A stretch of DNA of 64,000 nt, from NCBI GenBank assembly GCA_944380355.1, contig CALWHJ010000004.1, positions 1-64,000 on the forward strand. The letters are read 5' to 3'. The DNA comes from an uncultured Christensenellaceae bacterium (GTDB lineage Bacteria; Bacillota; Clostridia; Christensenellales; UBA3700). Position 1 is the first letter of the stretch. Every line of letters begins with the position of its first letter. The position numbers were made by a program, and so were the translations under genes. Shown here piece by piece: positions 15,630 through 24,220 of the stretch. The notes below the pieces were generated by a model, which was not told the origin of the DNA, made no database searches, and saw only the letters and a program-made list of their open reading frames with translations.

Positions 15630-16800
15630 CAATGCGGCTACTACCGCGCTTGACGAAAAGTGTCTTGACATAATAAGAGAGTACAATGTGGAGAGATTCT
15701 ACAATCCGTCGGCATTGTATCGTAAAGCAATGGAAAGTGCCAATGCAATAAAGCAGGCTCGTAATTCAATAGCCAAATCGCTGGGAGTAAAAGGCGAAGA
15801 GATTATTTTTACCGCTTCGGGCAGCGAGGCGGACAATATCGCGCTTTTATGTTCAGTAAGAGCTAAAAGCGGTAAAGTCATAATAGGCTCAAGCGAGCAT
15901 AGTGCGGTATATAACACTGCGCTTGAACTCAAAGTAAGAGGTTATGATGTGGTTTTCGCGCCTTGCGACAAATTCGGTAGGACTGACGTAGGGGAACTCG
16001 AAAAATTGATAGACAACACCGTAGTGCTTATTTCGGTAATGCACGTGTGTAACGAAACGGGCGCGCTCAACGATTTGTCTGCTATTTCAAAAATAATAAA
16101 AGCAAAGGCTCCCAGGGCAATATTCCATTCAGACGGAGTGCAGGCATACGGCAAAATTCCCGTAAATCTCAAAAGTCTCGGCGTAGACTTGTACAGCATA
16201 AGCGGACATAAAATACATGCGCCCAAAGGTATAGGGGCGCTCTATTGTCGCAGCGGACTTTATCTCAGGACTTTCGTATTCGGCGGAGGACAAGAAAACA
16301 ACGTGCGTTCGGCTACGGAAAACTTGCCGTCGATTGTCGCTTTCGGATATCTTGCGGAGAAAATTTTGTCGTCATTGACCGATAACTATAAAAAAACAAA
16401 AGAATTGAGAGACTATCTGTATCAAAAACTTACAGATAATTTCGAAAACGTAAAAATAAATACCGATTTGCAGCATTCGTCTCCATACGTATTTTCATTT
16501 GCGCTCAACAGTGCGAGAGGCGAAGTGCTGGTTCATTGCCTCGAAGACAGGGGAATTATAGTGGGTACAGGCTCAGCATGTAATTCACAGAAGTCTACAA
16601 AGCGTATTCCCGCAGCTTTGGGTATCGAGGGAGATTACGCACAGGGAATGTTGAGAGTAAGTTTTAACGAAAATAATACTAAAGACGATATAGACGCATT
16701 TATAGACGCTCTCGCGCAAAGCCTCGAAGAATTGATAAAATATCAGAATAAGAACAGTAATAAAGACGATTGTATATTGTCCCGACTTAAATTGAGATAA
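15616..16800 (+). CDS. Cysteine desulfurase (IscS/NifS family)
   Basis: PLP enzyme that takes sulfur from cysteine (394 residues). It starts MIYLDNAATT, the classic N-terminus; this ATG is six bases after GAGG, whereas the ATG two codons earlier directly abuts it. The PLP lysine lies in SGHKIHAPKG (about residue 200) and the persulfide cysteine in GTGSACNSQ (about 320). thiI follows after 10 bases, so the enzyme most likely supplies sulfur for 4-thiouridine in tRNA, like NifZ-ThiI in Bacillus. A role in Fe-S assembly is not excluded. Confidence 0.93.
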   Translation: MIYLDNAATTALDEKCLDIIREYNVERFYNPSALYRKAMESANAIKQARNSIAKSLGVKGEEIIFTASGSEADNIALLCSVRAKSGKVIIGSSEHSAVYNTALELKVRGYDVVFAPCDKFGRTDVGELEKLIDNTVVLISVMHVCNETGALNDLSAISKIIKAKAPRAIFHSDGVQAYGKIPVNLKSLGVDLYSISGHKIHAPKGIGALYCRSGLYLRTFVFGGGQENNVRSATENLPSIVAFGYLAEKILSSLTDNYKKTKELRDYLYQKLTDNFENVKINTDLQHSSPYVFSFALNSARGEVLVHCLEDRGIIVGTGSACNSQKSTKRIPAALGIEGDYAQGMLRVSFNENNTKDDIDAFIDALAQSLEELIKYQNKNSNKDDCILSRLKLR

Positions 16801-16810
16801 TGAGGTTGTT

Positions 16811-17986
16811 ATGGAAGAAAAGAAAGTGATTTTATTGAGATACGGAGAGATTTTTCTCAAGGGTAAGAATAAAAACATATTCGAAAGAAGACTTATCGAA
16901 AATATCAAAACGGCTTTGACGGGACTTGAATTCAGGTTTATCCGTACTCAAAACAGATATTATATCGAAGATTATGACGAGAATTTGCAGGATACTTTTA
17001 TAGACAAGCTTACAAAAGTATTCGGACTTCATTCGCTGTCAGTAGCTACAAAAGTCAAGACGGATTACGAAAATCTAAAAAAGGCGATTATCGAATATAT
17101 GCCCGAGGAAGGCACTTTCAGAGTAAGTGTGAAAAGGGCGGATAAATCGCTCGATATGACAAGTCCGCAAATAGGAGCTATGCTGGGCGGATATATACTT
17201 TCGAAAAACAAGTCGCTGAGTGTCGATTTGTATTATCCTCAAAGCGAAATATTCGTAGATATTAGAGAGAGCGGATATTCTTATCTCTTCAGAGATAAAA
17301 TCGACTGCGCTCAGGGAATGCCTGTAGGTAGCGCGGGAAGAGGACTTTTGCTTCTCAGCGGAGGATTTGACAGTCCCGTAGCCGGATACAGAATGGCAAG
17401 ACGCGGTATGGAGATATATGCGGTACATTTCCACAGCTATCCTCACACAAGCGAACTTGCTCAGCAAAAGGTTATAGACCTTGCAGGAAAGCTTACGAAA
17501 TATTGCGGCAACATAAAACTTTTTGTAGTTAGATTTACGGAGATACAACAAGCTATCCACGAATTTTGCAGAGAAGATTTTATGATTACCATAATGCGCA
17601 GAATAATGGTTGAGATTGCTGAAAAACTTGCTAATAAAAACGGCTGCGCTGCGCTGATAACCGGAGAAAGTCTCGGACAAGTGGCAAGTCAGACCACACA
17701 AAGTATAACCGTTACAAACGAGGCGGTAAAACTTTTGCCTGTTTTCAGACCTCTTATCGGTATGGATAAGTACGAGATAATGGATACGGCAGCCGCGATA
17801 GATACGTATGATATATCGCAACTGCCTTATGAGGACTGCTGTACCGTATTCTTGCCTAAAAATCCAGTCATCAAACCGTCCTTGGATGTGGCAAAAAAGG
17901 AGCAGGCAAAGATTGAAAATCTCGAAAATATGATTGATATTGCAGTAGATACCGCTGAGGTAATGACTATTACACCTGATTGTTAG
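16811..17986 (+). CDS. thiI: tRNA 4-thiouridine synthase ThiI
   Basis: Sulfurtransferase making s4U8 in tRNA (391 residues). A ferredoxin-like domain and THUMP domain fill about residues 1-165. The PP-loop ATPase follows with LLLLSGGFDSPVAGYRMARR (about 177-196) and GESLGQVASQTTQSI. There is no C-terminal rhodanese domain, as usual in Bacillota. GAGG precedes the ATG. Its stop codon lies one base from the stop of the convergent penicillin-binding protein gene. Confidence 0.95.
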   Translation: MEEKKVILLRYGEIFLKGKNKNIFERRLIENIKTALTGLEFRFIRTQNRYYIEDYDENLQDTFIDKLTKVFGLHSLSVATKVKTDYENLKKAIIEYMPEEGTFRVSVKRADKSLDMTSPQIGAMLGGYILSKNKSLSVDLYYPQSEIFVDIRESGYSYLFRDKIDCAQGMPVGSAGRGLLLLSGGFDSPVAGYRMARRGMEIYAVHFHSYPHTSELAQQKVIDLAGKLTKYCGNIKLFVVRFTEIQQAIHEFCREDFMITIMRRIMVEIAEKLANKNGCAALITGESLGQVASQTTQSITVTNEAVKLLPVFRPLIGMDKYEIMDTAAAIDTYDISQLPYEDCCTVFLPKNPVIKPSLDVAKKEQAKIENLENMIDIAVDTAEVMTITPDC

Positions 17987-17987
17987 G

Positions 17988-20258
17988 TCAATTCATAAAC
18001 CGCTTTGCCAAAAAACCGCTGTAGTATTTGTACGGCTCTCCGATAATCTCTTTGCCGTCATCATCGACGTAATAAGGGATAAGGGTTATTTTGGAGCCGA
18101 GAAAGGTATCGGAATCCAAGCTGAAGGAGGCAGTACCGCTTTTACCTTTGATATTATACACCAAATATTCGCCTTCGGTAAAAGTGCGTTTATATATTTT
18201 GTAATTCAGACGGGGATTGTATTCGAACGTGAGGGATACGACTCCGTCTTTTTGCGTAAATACTGCATTTTCGACTGACAAACCGTCATAAGAGTTATCT
18301 TTTTCCGTAGGCATACATTTTTGCGAAGCAAGAGTTTTTACTTTTGCGTATTCGGGGGCGTGCTCGCTTGCAATAACCGTTTGATTGAGGTTGTCATAAG
18401 AGTATCTGTCAAGATATATCTCTTCGATGCCGTCGGGGACGGGGAAGTCTATCGGCGTTATGTCAGAATAGAATTTGCTTAAGAAATTCTTGGTCATAAG
18501 CGCGGTTGCGCCGCCGCCGGTATTGCTTGCGCTCATAGCGCTACCGCCTTGCCAGAAAAGGAAAGTATCCGAAGAGGTGTAGCTGAGGCAATATATATCG
18601 CTGTTAAAGTTCTCGTCTTCCATAGATACGGTACCCGTTTTGCAAGCAATATCGAATTTGCAATCGGAAAGCTTTTTCCCCGTGCCGGTTTTTGCGCATT
18701 CTTTAAGCATAGATGTCATAAGATATCCGCTTTGCTGGTCGAATACTCGCGTAGGCACGTTATCGTCGTAACTGTACAATACGTTTCCGTTGCTGTCGAC
18801 TATTTGTCTGATAAACGTCGGCTTTCTGTATGCACCGTAGTTGGATAAAACGGTATATCCGCCCAAAAGGTCAATCATAGATATTCCGTAAGTCGTACCG
18901 CCTAAAGCAAGAGCAAAATTATCGTCTTGCTCGCAAGTGGGTATTCCCATTTTAGACAAATAGTCTTTAGAGGTCGCGACGGACAGAGATTGCATTATTT
19001 TTACTGCGGGGATATTGAGCGATTTTGATACCGCTTCCTGCATACTTGTCCATCCGTAATATATATCTTTGTAATTAGAAGGAGAGTAATTTCCGAAAGA
19101 AGTCGGCTCATCAAGGATTTTAGTAGCGGGAGATATAAGCCCTTGGTCAAGTGCCGGAGCATAGCAAGCCAAAGGTTTTATAGTCGACCCGACTTGTCTT
19201 GTATAATTGAAAATATCTATATCGTAGCGTGATGCAACCGCGCTGATTCCTCTCGAATAATTATCGCATACGATAGCTAAAGAATTGACTTCGTCGTTTT
19301 CGTAATACGACTTATCGAAGACTGTCGAGCAGAGTGCCTGCTGAGCCGAAGGAGAGTAGAAAGTATATATTTTTACACCTTCGTTTCGCATTGTATTTTC
19401 GTCGCTGTTCAAAATAGACGCTGCTTCAGAAAGTGCACTTTTAAGATAATAATCTTCTAAATTATTCTCAATTAACGCATTTTTTATAGTAATATCTTGA
19501 TATACGAGGTTATTATAGGTTTCTTCGTCTATATACTTCTGCTCACGCATAAGTCTTAAAACAAGCCTTGCTCTTTCTATTGAATTATCGTAATAGTTGA
19601 TAGGATTGTATTTGGTAGGACTCTTAATTATCCCGGCAAGCATAGCGCACTCCAATGCATTCAACTCGTCTAAGTCTTTATCGAAAAATCTTCTCGACGC
19701 ATTTTTTACGCCGTATTCTCCGCTACCGAAATAGAGCATATTGAGATACTTTTCCAATATCTCGTCTTTGGTCAATTTTTTCTCTAGTTTTATGGCAAGC
19801 TGCATCTCTTTGAATTTTCTCTCAAACGTTTGCTCGCTGGAGAGATAGACGTTTTTGACTAACTGTTGAGTAATCGTAGACGCGCCCTGTGTGCGCTCTC
19901 CTTTTGCATTGTTAACAAGCGCGCCGAATATGCGCCTGTAGTCTATTCCGTGGTGAGAATAAAACCGTTTGTCTTCTACCGCTACAAAAGCGTTTTTAAG
20001 CAGTACGGGTATCTGCGATATATCTGTATATTCTGTTTCGCTTTCGTCTTTTATAGGCTTGTCCTCTTTGTCATATACGGTAAGTTCGGAGTAAGCGTTT
20101 TCCAAAAGCGCAAGGTCAGGTTGCTCTCCGCCTAAATACAATACGGCAAAAAATATGCCTGTACCGACTATGAAAAGCGTAAATACAGTCAGCACTAGAG
20201 TTAAAAATACTTTGCTAAGAGTCGAAAGACGTTTTCTATCTGTATTATTTTTTTTCAT
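17988..20258 (-). CDS. Class A penicillin-binding protein (PBP1A-like)
   Basis: Bifunctional cell-wall synthase (756 residues), anchored by one N-terminal membrane segment (about 13-36) with its bulk outside the cell. The glycosyltransferase 51 domain (about 60-250) has EDKRFYSHHGID and GASTITQQLVKN. The transpeptidase domain (about 315-620) has the catalytic STIKP, SKSLN as the SxN motif, and CKTGT as the KTG motif. A beta-rich C-terminal extension follows. It is divergent from miaB and has no obvious ribosome site (AATATTATA precedes the ATG). Confidence 0.93.
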   Translation of the reverse strand: MKKNNTDRKRLSTLSKVFLTLVLTVFTLFIVGTGIFFAVLYLGGEQPDLALLENAYSELTVYDKEDKPIKDESETEYTDISQIPVLLKNAFVAVEDKRFYSHHGIDYRRIFGALVNNAKGERTQGASTITQQLVKNVYLSSEQTFERKFKEMQLAIKLEKKLTKDEILEKYLNMLYFGSGEYGVKNASRRFFDKDLDELNALECAMLAGIIKSPTKYNPINYYDNSIERARLVLRLMREQKYIDEETYNNLVYQDITIKNALIENNLEDYYLKSALSEAASILNSDENTMRNEGVKIYTFYSPSAQQALCSTVFDKSYYENDEVNSLAIVCDNYSRGISAVASRYDIDIFNYTRQVGSTIKPLACYAPALDQGLISPATKILDEPTSFGNYSPSNYKDIYYGWTSMQEAVSKSLNIPAVKIMQSLSVATSKDYLSKMGIPTCEQDDNFALALGGTTYGISMIDLLGGYTVLSNYGAYRKPTFIRQIVDSNGNVLYSYDDNVPTRVFDQQSGYLMTSMLKECAKTGTGKKLSDCKFDIACKTGTVSMEDENFNSDIYCLSYTSSDTFLFWQGGSAMSASNTGGGATALMTKNFLSKFYSDITPIDFPVPDGIEEIYLDRYSYDNLNQTVIASEHAPEYAKVKTLASQKCMPTEKDNSYDGLSVENAVFTQKDGVVSLTFEYNPRLNYKIYKRTFTEGEYLVYNIKGKSGTASFSLDSDTFLGSKITLIPYYVDDDGKEIIGEPYKYYSGFLAKRFMN

Positions 20259-20272
20259 TATAATATTATTAC

Positions 20273-20301
20273 TTGTCTTTTTTTTGTGTTTTCGATATAA
20301 T
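20273..20301 (+). promoter_or_regulatory. Promoter of the miaB-mutS-mutL unit (leaderless start)
   Basis: TTGTCT (20273-20278), 17 bases, TATAAT (20296-20301), then exactly six bases to the ATG at 20308. No Shine-Dalgarno sequence lies between. Confidence 0.75.
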
Positions 20302-20307
20302 TGTTAT

Positions 20308-21630
20308 ATGCAAAAATATAAGATTATTACGTACGGTTGCCAAATGAATATTCACGAATCGGAGAAGATAGCCGGTATTCTCGAAGATATGGGCTATAGT
20401 GAATGTTCTGACGAAAAAGACGCCGATATTATAGTTTTCAACACCTGCTGTATCAGAGATAACGCCGAAAAACGCGCTTTGGGCAATATCGGCGCAGTCA
20501 AACACCTCAAAAAAGAGAATAAAAATCTGATTATCGCCGTTGTGGGTTGTATGACGCAACAAGAGGGAGCGGGACTTACTCTCAGAGAAAAATATCCCTA
20601 TGTCGATATAGTTCTCGGTACAAACAATCTTCACGAATTGGAAAACTGTATCGTAAGACTTCGCAACAGCAAGAAAAAAAGCGTCCTTATCGACACTAAT
20701 GACCGTCCTCAAGTGCGTGAAGGTGAGCGCGTATACCGCACGAGCGGTACAAATGCGTGGCTCAACATTATGTACGGATGCAACAACTTCTGTACGTACT
20801 GTATAGTTCCTTATGTGCGCGGGCGCGAAAGAAGTCGCAAAATGTCAAATATAATGGACGAATTCAAAAGACTTCTTGACGAAGGATACAAGGAAATTAC
20901 GCTTTTGGGTCAAAACGTAAATTCTTACGGACACGACCTTGACGACGGTAGTTCGTTTGCAGGACTGCTGAGCGAAATCAGCAAGATTAAGGGTAAGCAC
21001 AGAGTGCGTTTTATGACGTCGCATCCCAAAGACCTTAACAGAGAAGTGATAGATATTATTGCCGAAAGTCCTACGATTTGCAATAATATTCATCTTCCTA
21101 TTCAGTCAGGCTCTGACAAGATTTTGCAACTGATGAACAGACATTATACCCGCGATTACTATCTCGAAACTATTGACGCGATAAAAGCCAAAATTCCCGA
21201 TTGCGGAATAACTACCGATATTATGGTAGGGTTTCCTTACGAAACCGAAGAGGATTTTCAGGATACGCTCGATATCGTGCGCAGAGTAAAGTATTCAAGT
21301 GCGTTTACATTCGTATATTCGGTCAGAAGAGGAACAAAAGCCGCATTAATGCCTCAAATTCCGCCCGAAGTATCCAAAGACAGAATCACGCGTCTTATTG
21401 CGGAGCAAAACAAGATAACTAAAGAATTGTCCGGACTTTACGAAGGCAAAGTATATGAGGTATTGTGCGAAGACAAGGCTCCCAAAAAAGAAGGATACGT
21501 GTGCGGACGCACTGACAGCGGAAGACTTGTTACGTTCAAGGGAGAAGACAAGCTTATAGGCTCTTTTGTAAACGTAAAAATCAACAAATCTCAATCTGCG
21601 TCGCTTTTCGGCGATATAGTGGAGGATTAA
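20308..21630 (+). CDS. miaB: tRNA-2-methylthio-N6-isopentenyladenosine synthase MiaB
   Basis: Radical SAM methylthiotransferase (440 residues) acting on i6A37 of tRNAs, so it works after MiaA, encoded in the same cluster. The N-terminal Fe-S domain has cysteines in TYGCQMN, NTCCIRD and VVGCMTQQ; the radical SAM motif is YGCNNFCTYCIVPYVRGR (about 145-162); a TRAM domain ends the protein. The start MQKYKIITYGCQMN fits the family; an ORF extension upstream to 20155 runs over the promoter and is not credible. Confidence 0.96.
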   Translation: MQKYKIITYGCQMNIHESEKIAGILEDMGYSECSDEKDADIIVFNTCCIRDNAEKRALGNIGAVKHLKKENKNLIIAVVGCMTQQEGAGLTLREKYPYVDIVLGTNNLHELENCIVRLRNSKKKSVLIDTNDRPQVREGERVYRTSGTNAWLNIMYGCNNFCTYCIVPYVRGRERSRKMSNIMDEFKRLLDEGYKEITLLGQNVNSYGHDLDDGSSFAGLLSEISKIKGKHRVRFMTSHPKDLNREVIDIIAESPTICNNIHLPIQSGSDKILQLMNRHYTRDYYLETIDAIKAKIPDCGITTDIMVGFPYETEEDFQDTLDIVRRVKYSSAFTFVYSVRRGTKAALMPQIPPEVSKDRITRLIAEQNKITKELSGLYEGKVYEVLCEDKAPKKEGYVCGRTDSGRLVTFKGEDKLIGSFVNVKINKSQSASLFGDIVED

Positions 21631-21633
21631 GCT

Positions 21634-24219
21634 ATGGCACTTTCACCAATGATGAAATTTTATCTCACGCTAAAAGAAAAATACAGCGACGCGCTGTTAT
21701 TTTTCAGACTGGGCGACTTTTATGAGATGTTTTTTGACGACGCAAAGATTGCCAGCAGAGAACTCGACCTTACTCTTACGGGAAGAGATTGCGGACTTGA
21801 AGAGCGTGCTCCTATGTGCGGCGTGCCTTTCCACGCGGCTGACGGATATATCGCAAAACTGGTGCAAAAAGGATATAAGGTCGCTATTTGCGAACAGCTT
21901 ACTCAGCCTGAACAAGGCAAACTCGTAGAGCGCGACGTCGTAAGAGTAGTTACTCCCGGTACGGTCATCGAAGAAAATATACTCGACGATAAGAAAAACA
22001 ATTATCTGGCTTGTATATTCGCTTGCGAAAAATGTTATGCGCTCTCATGGATAGACGTATCGACGGGAGAATTCAATACTTTTCAGTCGGATTACAGCGA
22101 TTTTTCGGCAATAGAAGACATTTTGGCTACTTTCTCTCCCACAGAAATTATTGCCAACGAATACGCAGCAGAACAAGCTAAGGATTTGTCTGCCATCAGA
22201 GTAGGCAGACTGCCTAAATTCCAAAAATATTACGAATGGGCTTTCGATTACAATACAGCGCGTAACGCACTATTAAAACAATTTGCTTTGAGTACATTGT
22301 CAAAATTCGAATTCGAAGACAAAAAATATGCGGTATGCGCGGCAGGCGCACTCATAAATTACGTAAACGATACTCAAAAGCGTTCGCTTGCTCATATCTC
22401 TTCTATCAAATACGTTCAGAATAATAAGTATCTTATTATGGACAACAATTGCCGTCGCAATCTGGAAATATGCGAAAATACGCGCGACGCGTCCAAAAAA
22501 GCTACGCTTTTGTGGGTGTTGGATAAAACACGCACGAATATGGGCGCACGTAATCTGAGAAGATGGCTCGAGCAACCGCTCAGGGATTCTGCCGCTATCA
22601 ACGAGCGTCTCGACAGTGTTGAAGAACTTGTAAAAAATACCCGTATGCGTACCAATCTCTACGATATGCTGGCTGATATTAAGGATATAGAAAGACTTAC
22701 GTCAAAAGTAGCATACGGTACGCCTACTCCTAAAGATTTGCTTGCGCTCGGATTGTCGCTGAAGGCTTTGCCTAAAGTCAAAACTCTGTTGTCTGACGCA
22801 AAGAGCAAGATGCTGTGCGCGATATACGAGGGGATATATCTTTTGGAAGACGTTGCGCAAAAACTCGTTGACGCAATCGACGAAAATCCTCCCGCTTTGA
22901 TGAAAGACGGCGGATTTATTAAAGAAGGATATTGCAAAGAACTTGACGAATTGAGACACGCAGGCTCTTTAGGAAAACAATGGCTTGCTAATCTCGAAAC
23001 CCAGGAAAAAGAATCTACGGGAATCAAAAACCTCAAAGTGGGTTATAACAAAGTATTCGGTTATTATATCGAAGTCAGCAAAACCAACGTAGACAAAGTG
23101 CCATACAGATACCAACGCAAACAGACTTTGACTACGGGCGAAAGATACATAACGCAAGAACTTAAAGAAATCGAAGAAAGACTGCTCGGAGCAAAGGAAA
23201 ACGCTCTGGAGATTGAAAACAGAATTTTCGAAGAACTCAAACTCGACTTGCTTAAAGTAATAGCACAGTTGCAGTCTACATCAAAATCTGTTGCATATTG
23301 CGACAGCTTGCTGTCTTTGGCTGTGGTGGCTATCTCCAACAATTACGTAAAACCCGTCATCAACGATACGATAGAGGGTATTACCATTAAGGCGGGCAGA
23401 CATCCTGTTGTCGAAAGCCTTATGAAAAATAACGAATTCGTTCCCAACGATACGGAATTAGATTGCTGTCAAAACCGTACTATGATTATCACGGGTCCCA
23501 ATATGAGCGGAAAAAGTACGTATATGAGACAAGTTGCACTCATAACTCTTATGGCTCACATAGGAAGTTTTGTACCCGCAAAAAGCGCGAGCATATCCGT
23601 AACAGACAGAATTTTTACGCGTATAGGTGCGAGTGACGATTTGGCGTACGGTCAAAGTACGTTTATGGTAGAGATGGTAGAAGTGGCGACGATATTACAA
23701 AACGCTACTTTCAGAAGCTTGCTTATTCTCGACGAAATCGGACGAGGAACATCCACTTTTGACGGAATGTCGATTGCCAGAGCGGTGCTTGAGGACGTAA
23801 ACAACCGCATTAGATGCAAGACGTTGTTTTCCACGCATTACCACGAACTTACCGAAATGGAAGATTGCCTCGACGGTGTAAAAAACTTCAAAATACTGGC
23901 AAGCGAAGTCGATAAAGGTGTAGTATTCCTTCACAAAATAGCGAGAGGCGGTACCAACAAGAGTTTTGGTATCGAAGTCGCAAAATACGCGGGCATACCT
24001 CAAAACGTCATCAAGCGCGCTAAGGAGATAAGCAAACTTTTGGAAAGCAATCCTCTTACAACGCAAAAGAAACCTATGCTAGACGATAACAACCTTTTCG
24101 AAATGACTAAGGATGCAGAACTTAAGGAGATTATATCAAAGATTGATATCGAAAACGTAACTCCTATGCAGGCAATAGGAAAGCTTGCCGAACTCATAGA
24201 TATCTCAAAGAGGAACTGA
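21634..24219 (+). CDS. mutS: DNA mismatch repair protein MutS
   Basis: Mismatch sensor ATPase (861 residues). The N-terminal mismatch-binding domain contains GDFYEMFFDDA with the F-x-E motif (about 31-34). The ATPase has ITGPNMSGKSTYMRQ (about 617-631) and LLILDEIGRGTSTFDGMS. Lever, clamp and a short C-terminal region are present. GGAGG lies before the start and mutL begins one base after the stop codon, so they form one operon as in other Bacillota. Confidence 0.97.
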   Translation: MALSPMMKFYLTLKEKYSDALLFFRLGDFYEMFFDDAKIASRELDLTLTGRDCGLEERAPMCGVPFHAADGYIAKLVQKGYKVAICEQLTQPEQGKLVERDVVRVVTPGTVIEENILDDKKNNYLACIFACEKCYALSWIDVSTGEFNTFQSDYSDFSAIEDILATFSPTEIIANEYAAEQAKDLSAIRVGRLPKFQKYYEWAFDYNTARNALLKQFALSTLSKFEFEDKKYAVCAAGALINYVNDTQKRSLAHISSIKYVQNNKYLIMDNNCRRNLEICENTRDASKKATLLWVLDKTRTNMGARNLRRWLEQPLRDSAAINERLDSVEELVKNTRMRTNLYDMLADIKDIERLTSKVAYGTPTPKDLLALGLSLKALPKVKTLLSDAKSKMLCAIYEGIYLLEDVAQKLVDAIDENPPALMKDGGFIKEGYCKELDELRHAGSLGKQWLANLETQEKESTGIKNLKVGYNKVFGYYIEVSKTNVDKVPYRYQRKQTLTTGERYITQELKEIEERLLGAKENALEIENRIFEELKLDLLKVIAQLQSTSKSVAYCDSLLSLAVVAISNNYVKPVINDTIEGITIKAGRHPVVESLMKNNEFVPNDTELDCCQNRTMIITGPNMSGKSTYMRQVALITLMAHIGSFVPAKSASISVTDRIFTRIGASDDLAYGQSTFMVEMVEVATILQNATFRSLLILDEIGRGTSTFDGMSIARAVLEDVNNRIRCKTLFSTHYHELTEMEDCLDGVKNFKILASEVDKGVVFLHKIARGGTNKSFGIEVAKYAGIPQNVIKRAKEISKLLESNPLTTQKKPMLDDNNLFEMTKDAELKEIISKIDIENVTPMQAIGKLAELIDISKRN

Positions 24220-24220
24220 T

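Noticed and set aside
20155-20307. N-terminal extension of miaB
   Set aside because: The extra residues overlap the PBP gene and the divergent promoter region, and the conserved MiaB N-terminus begins at 20308.
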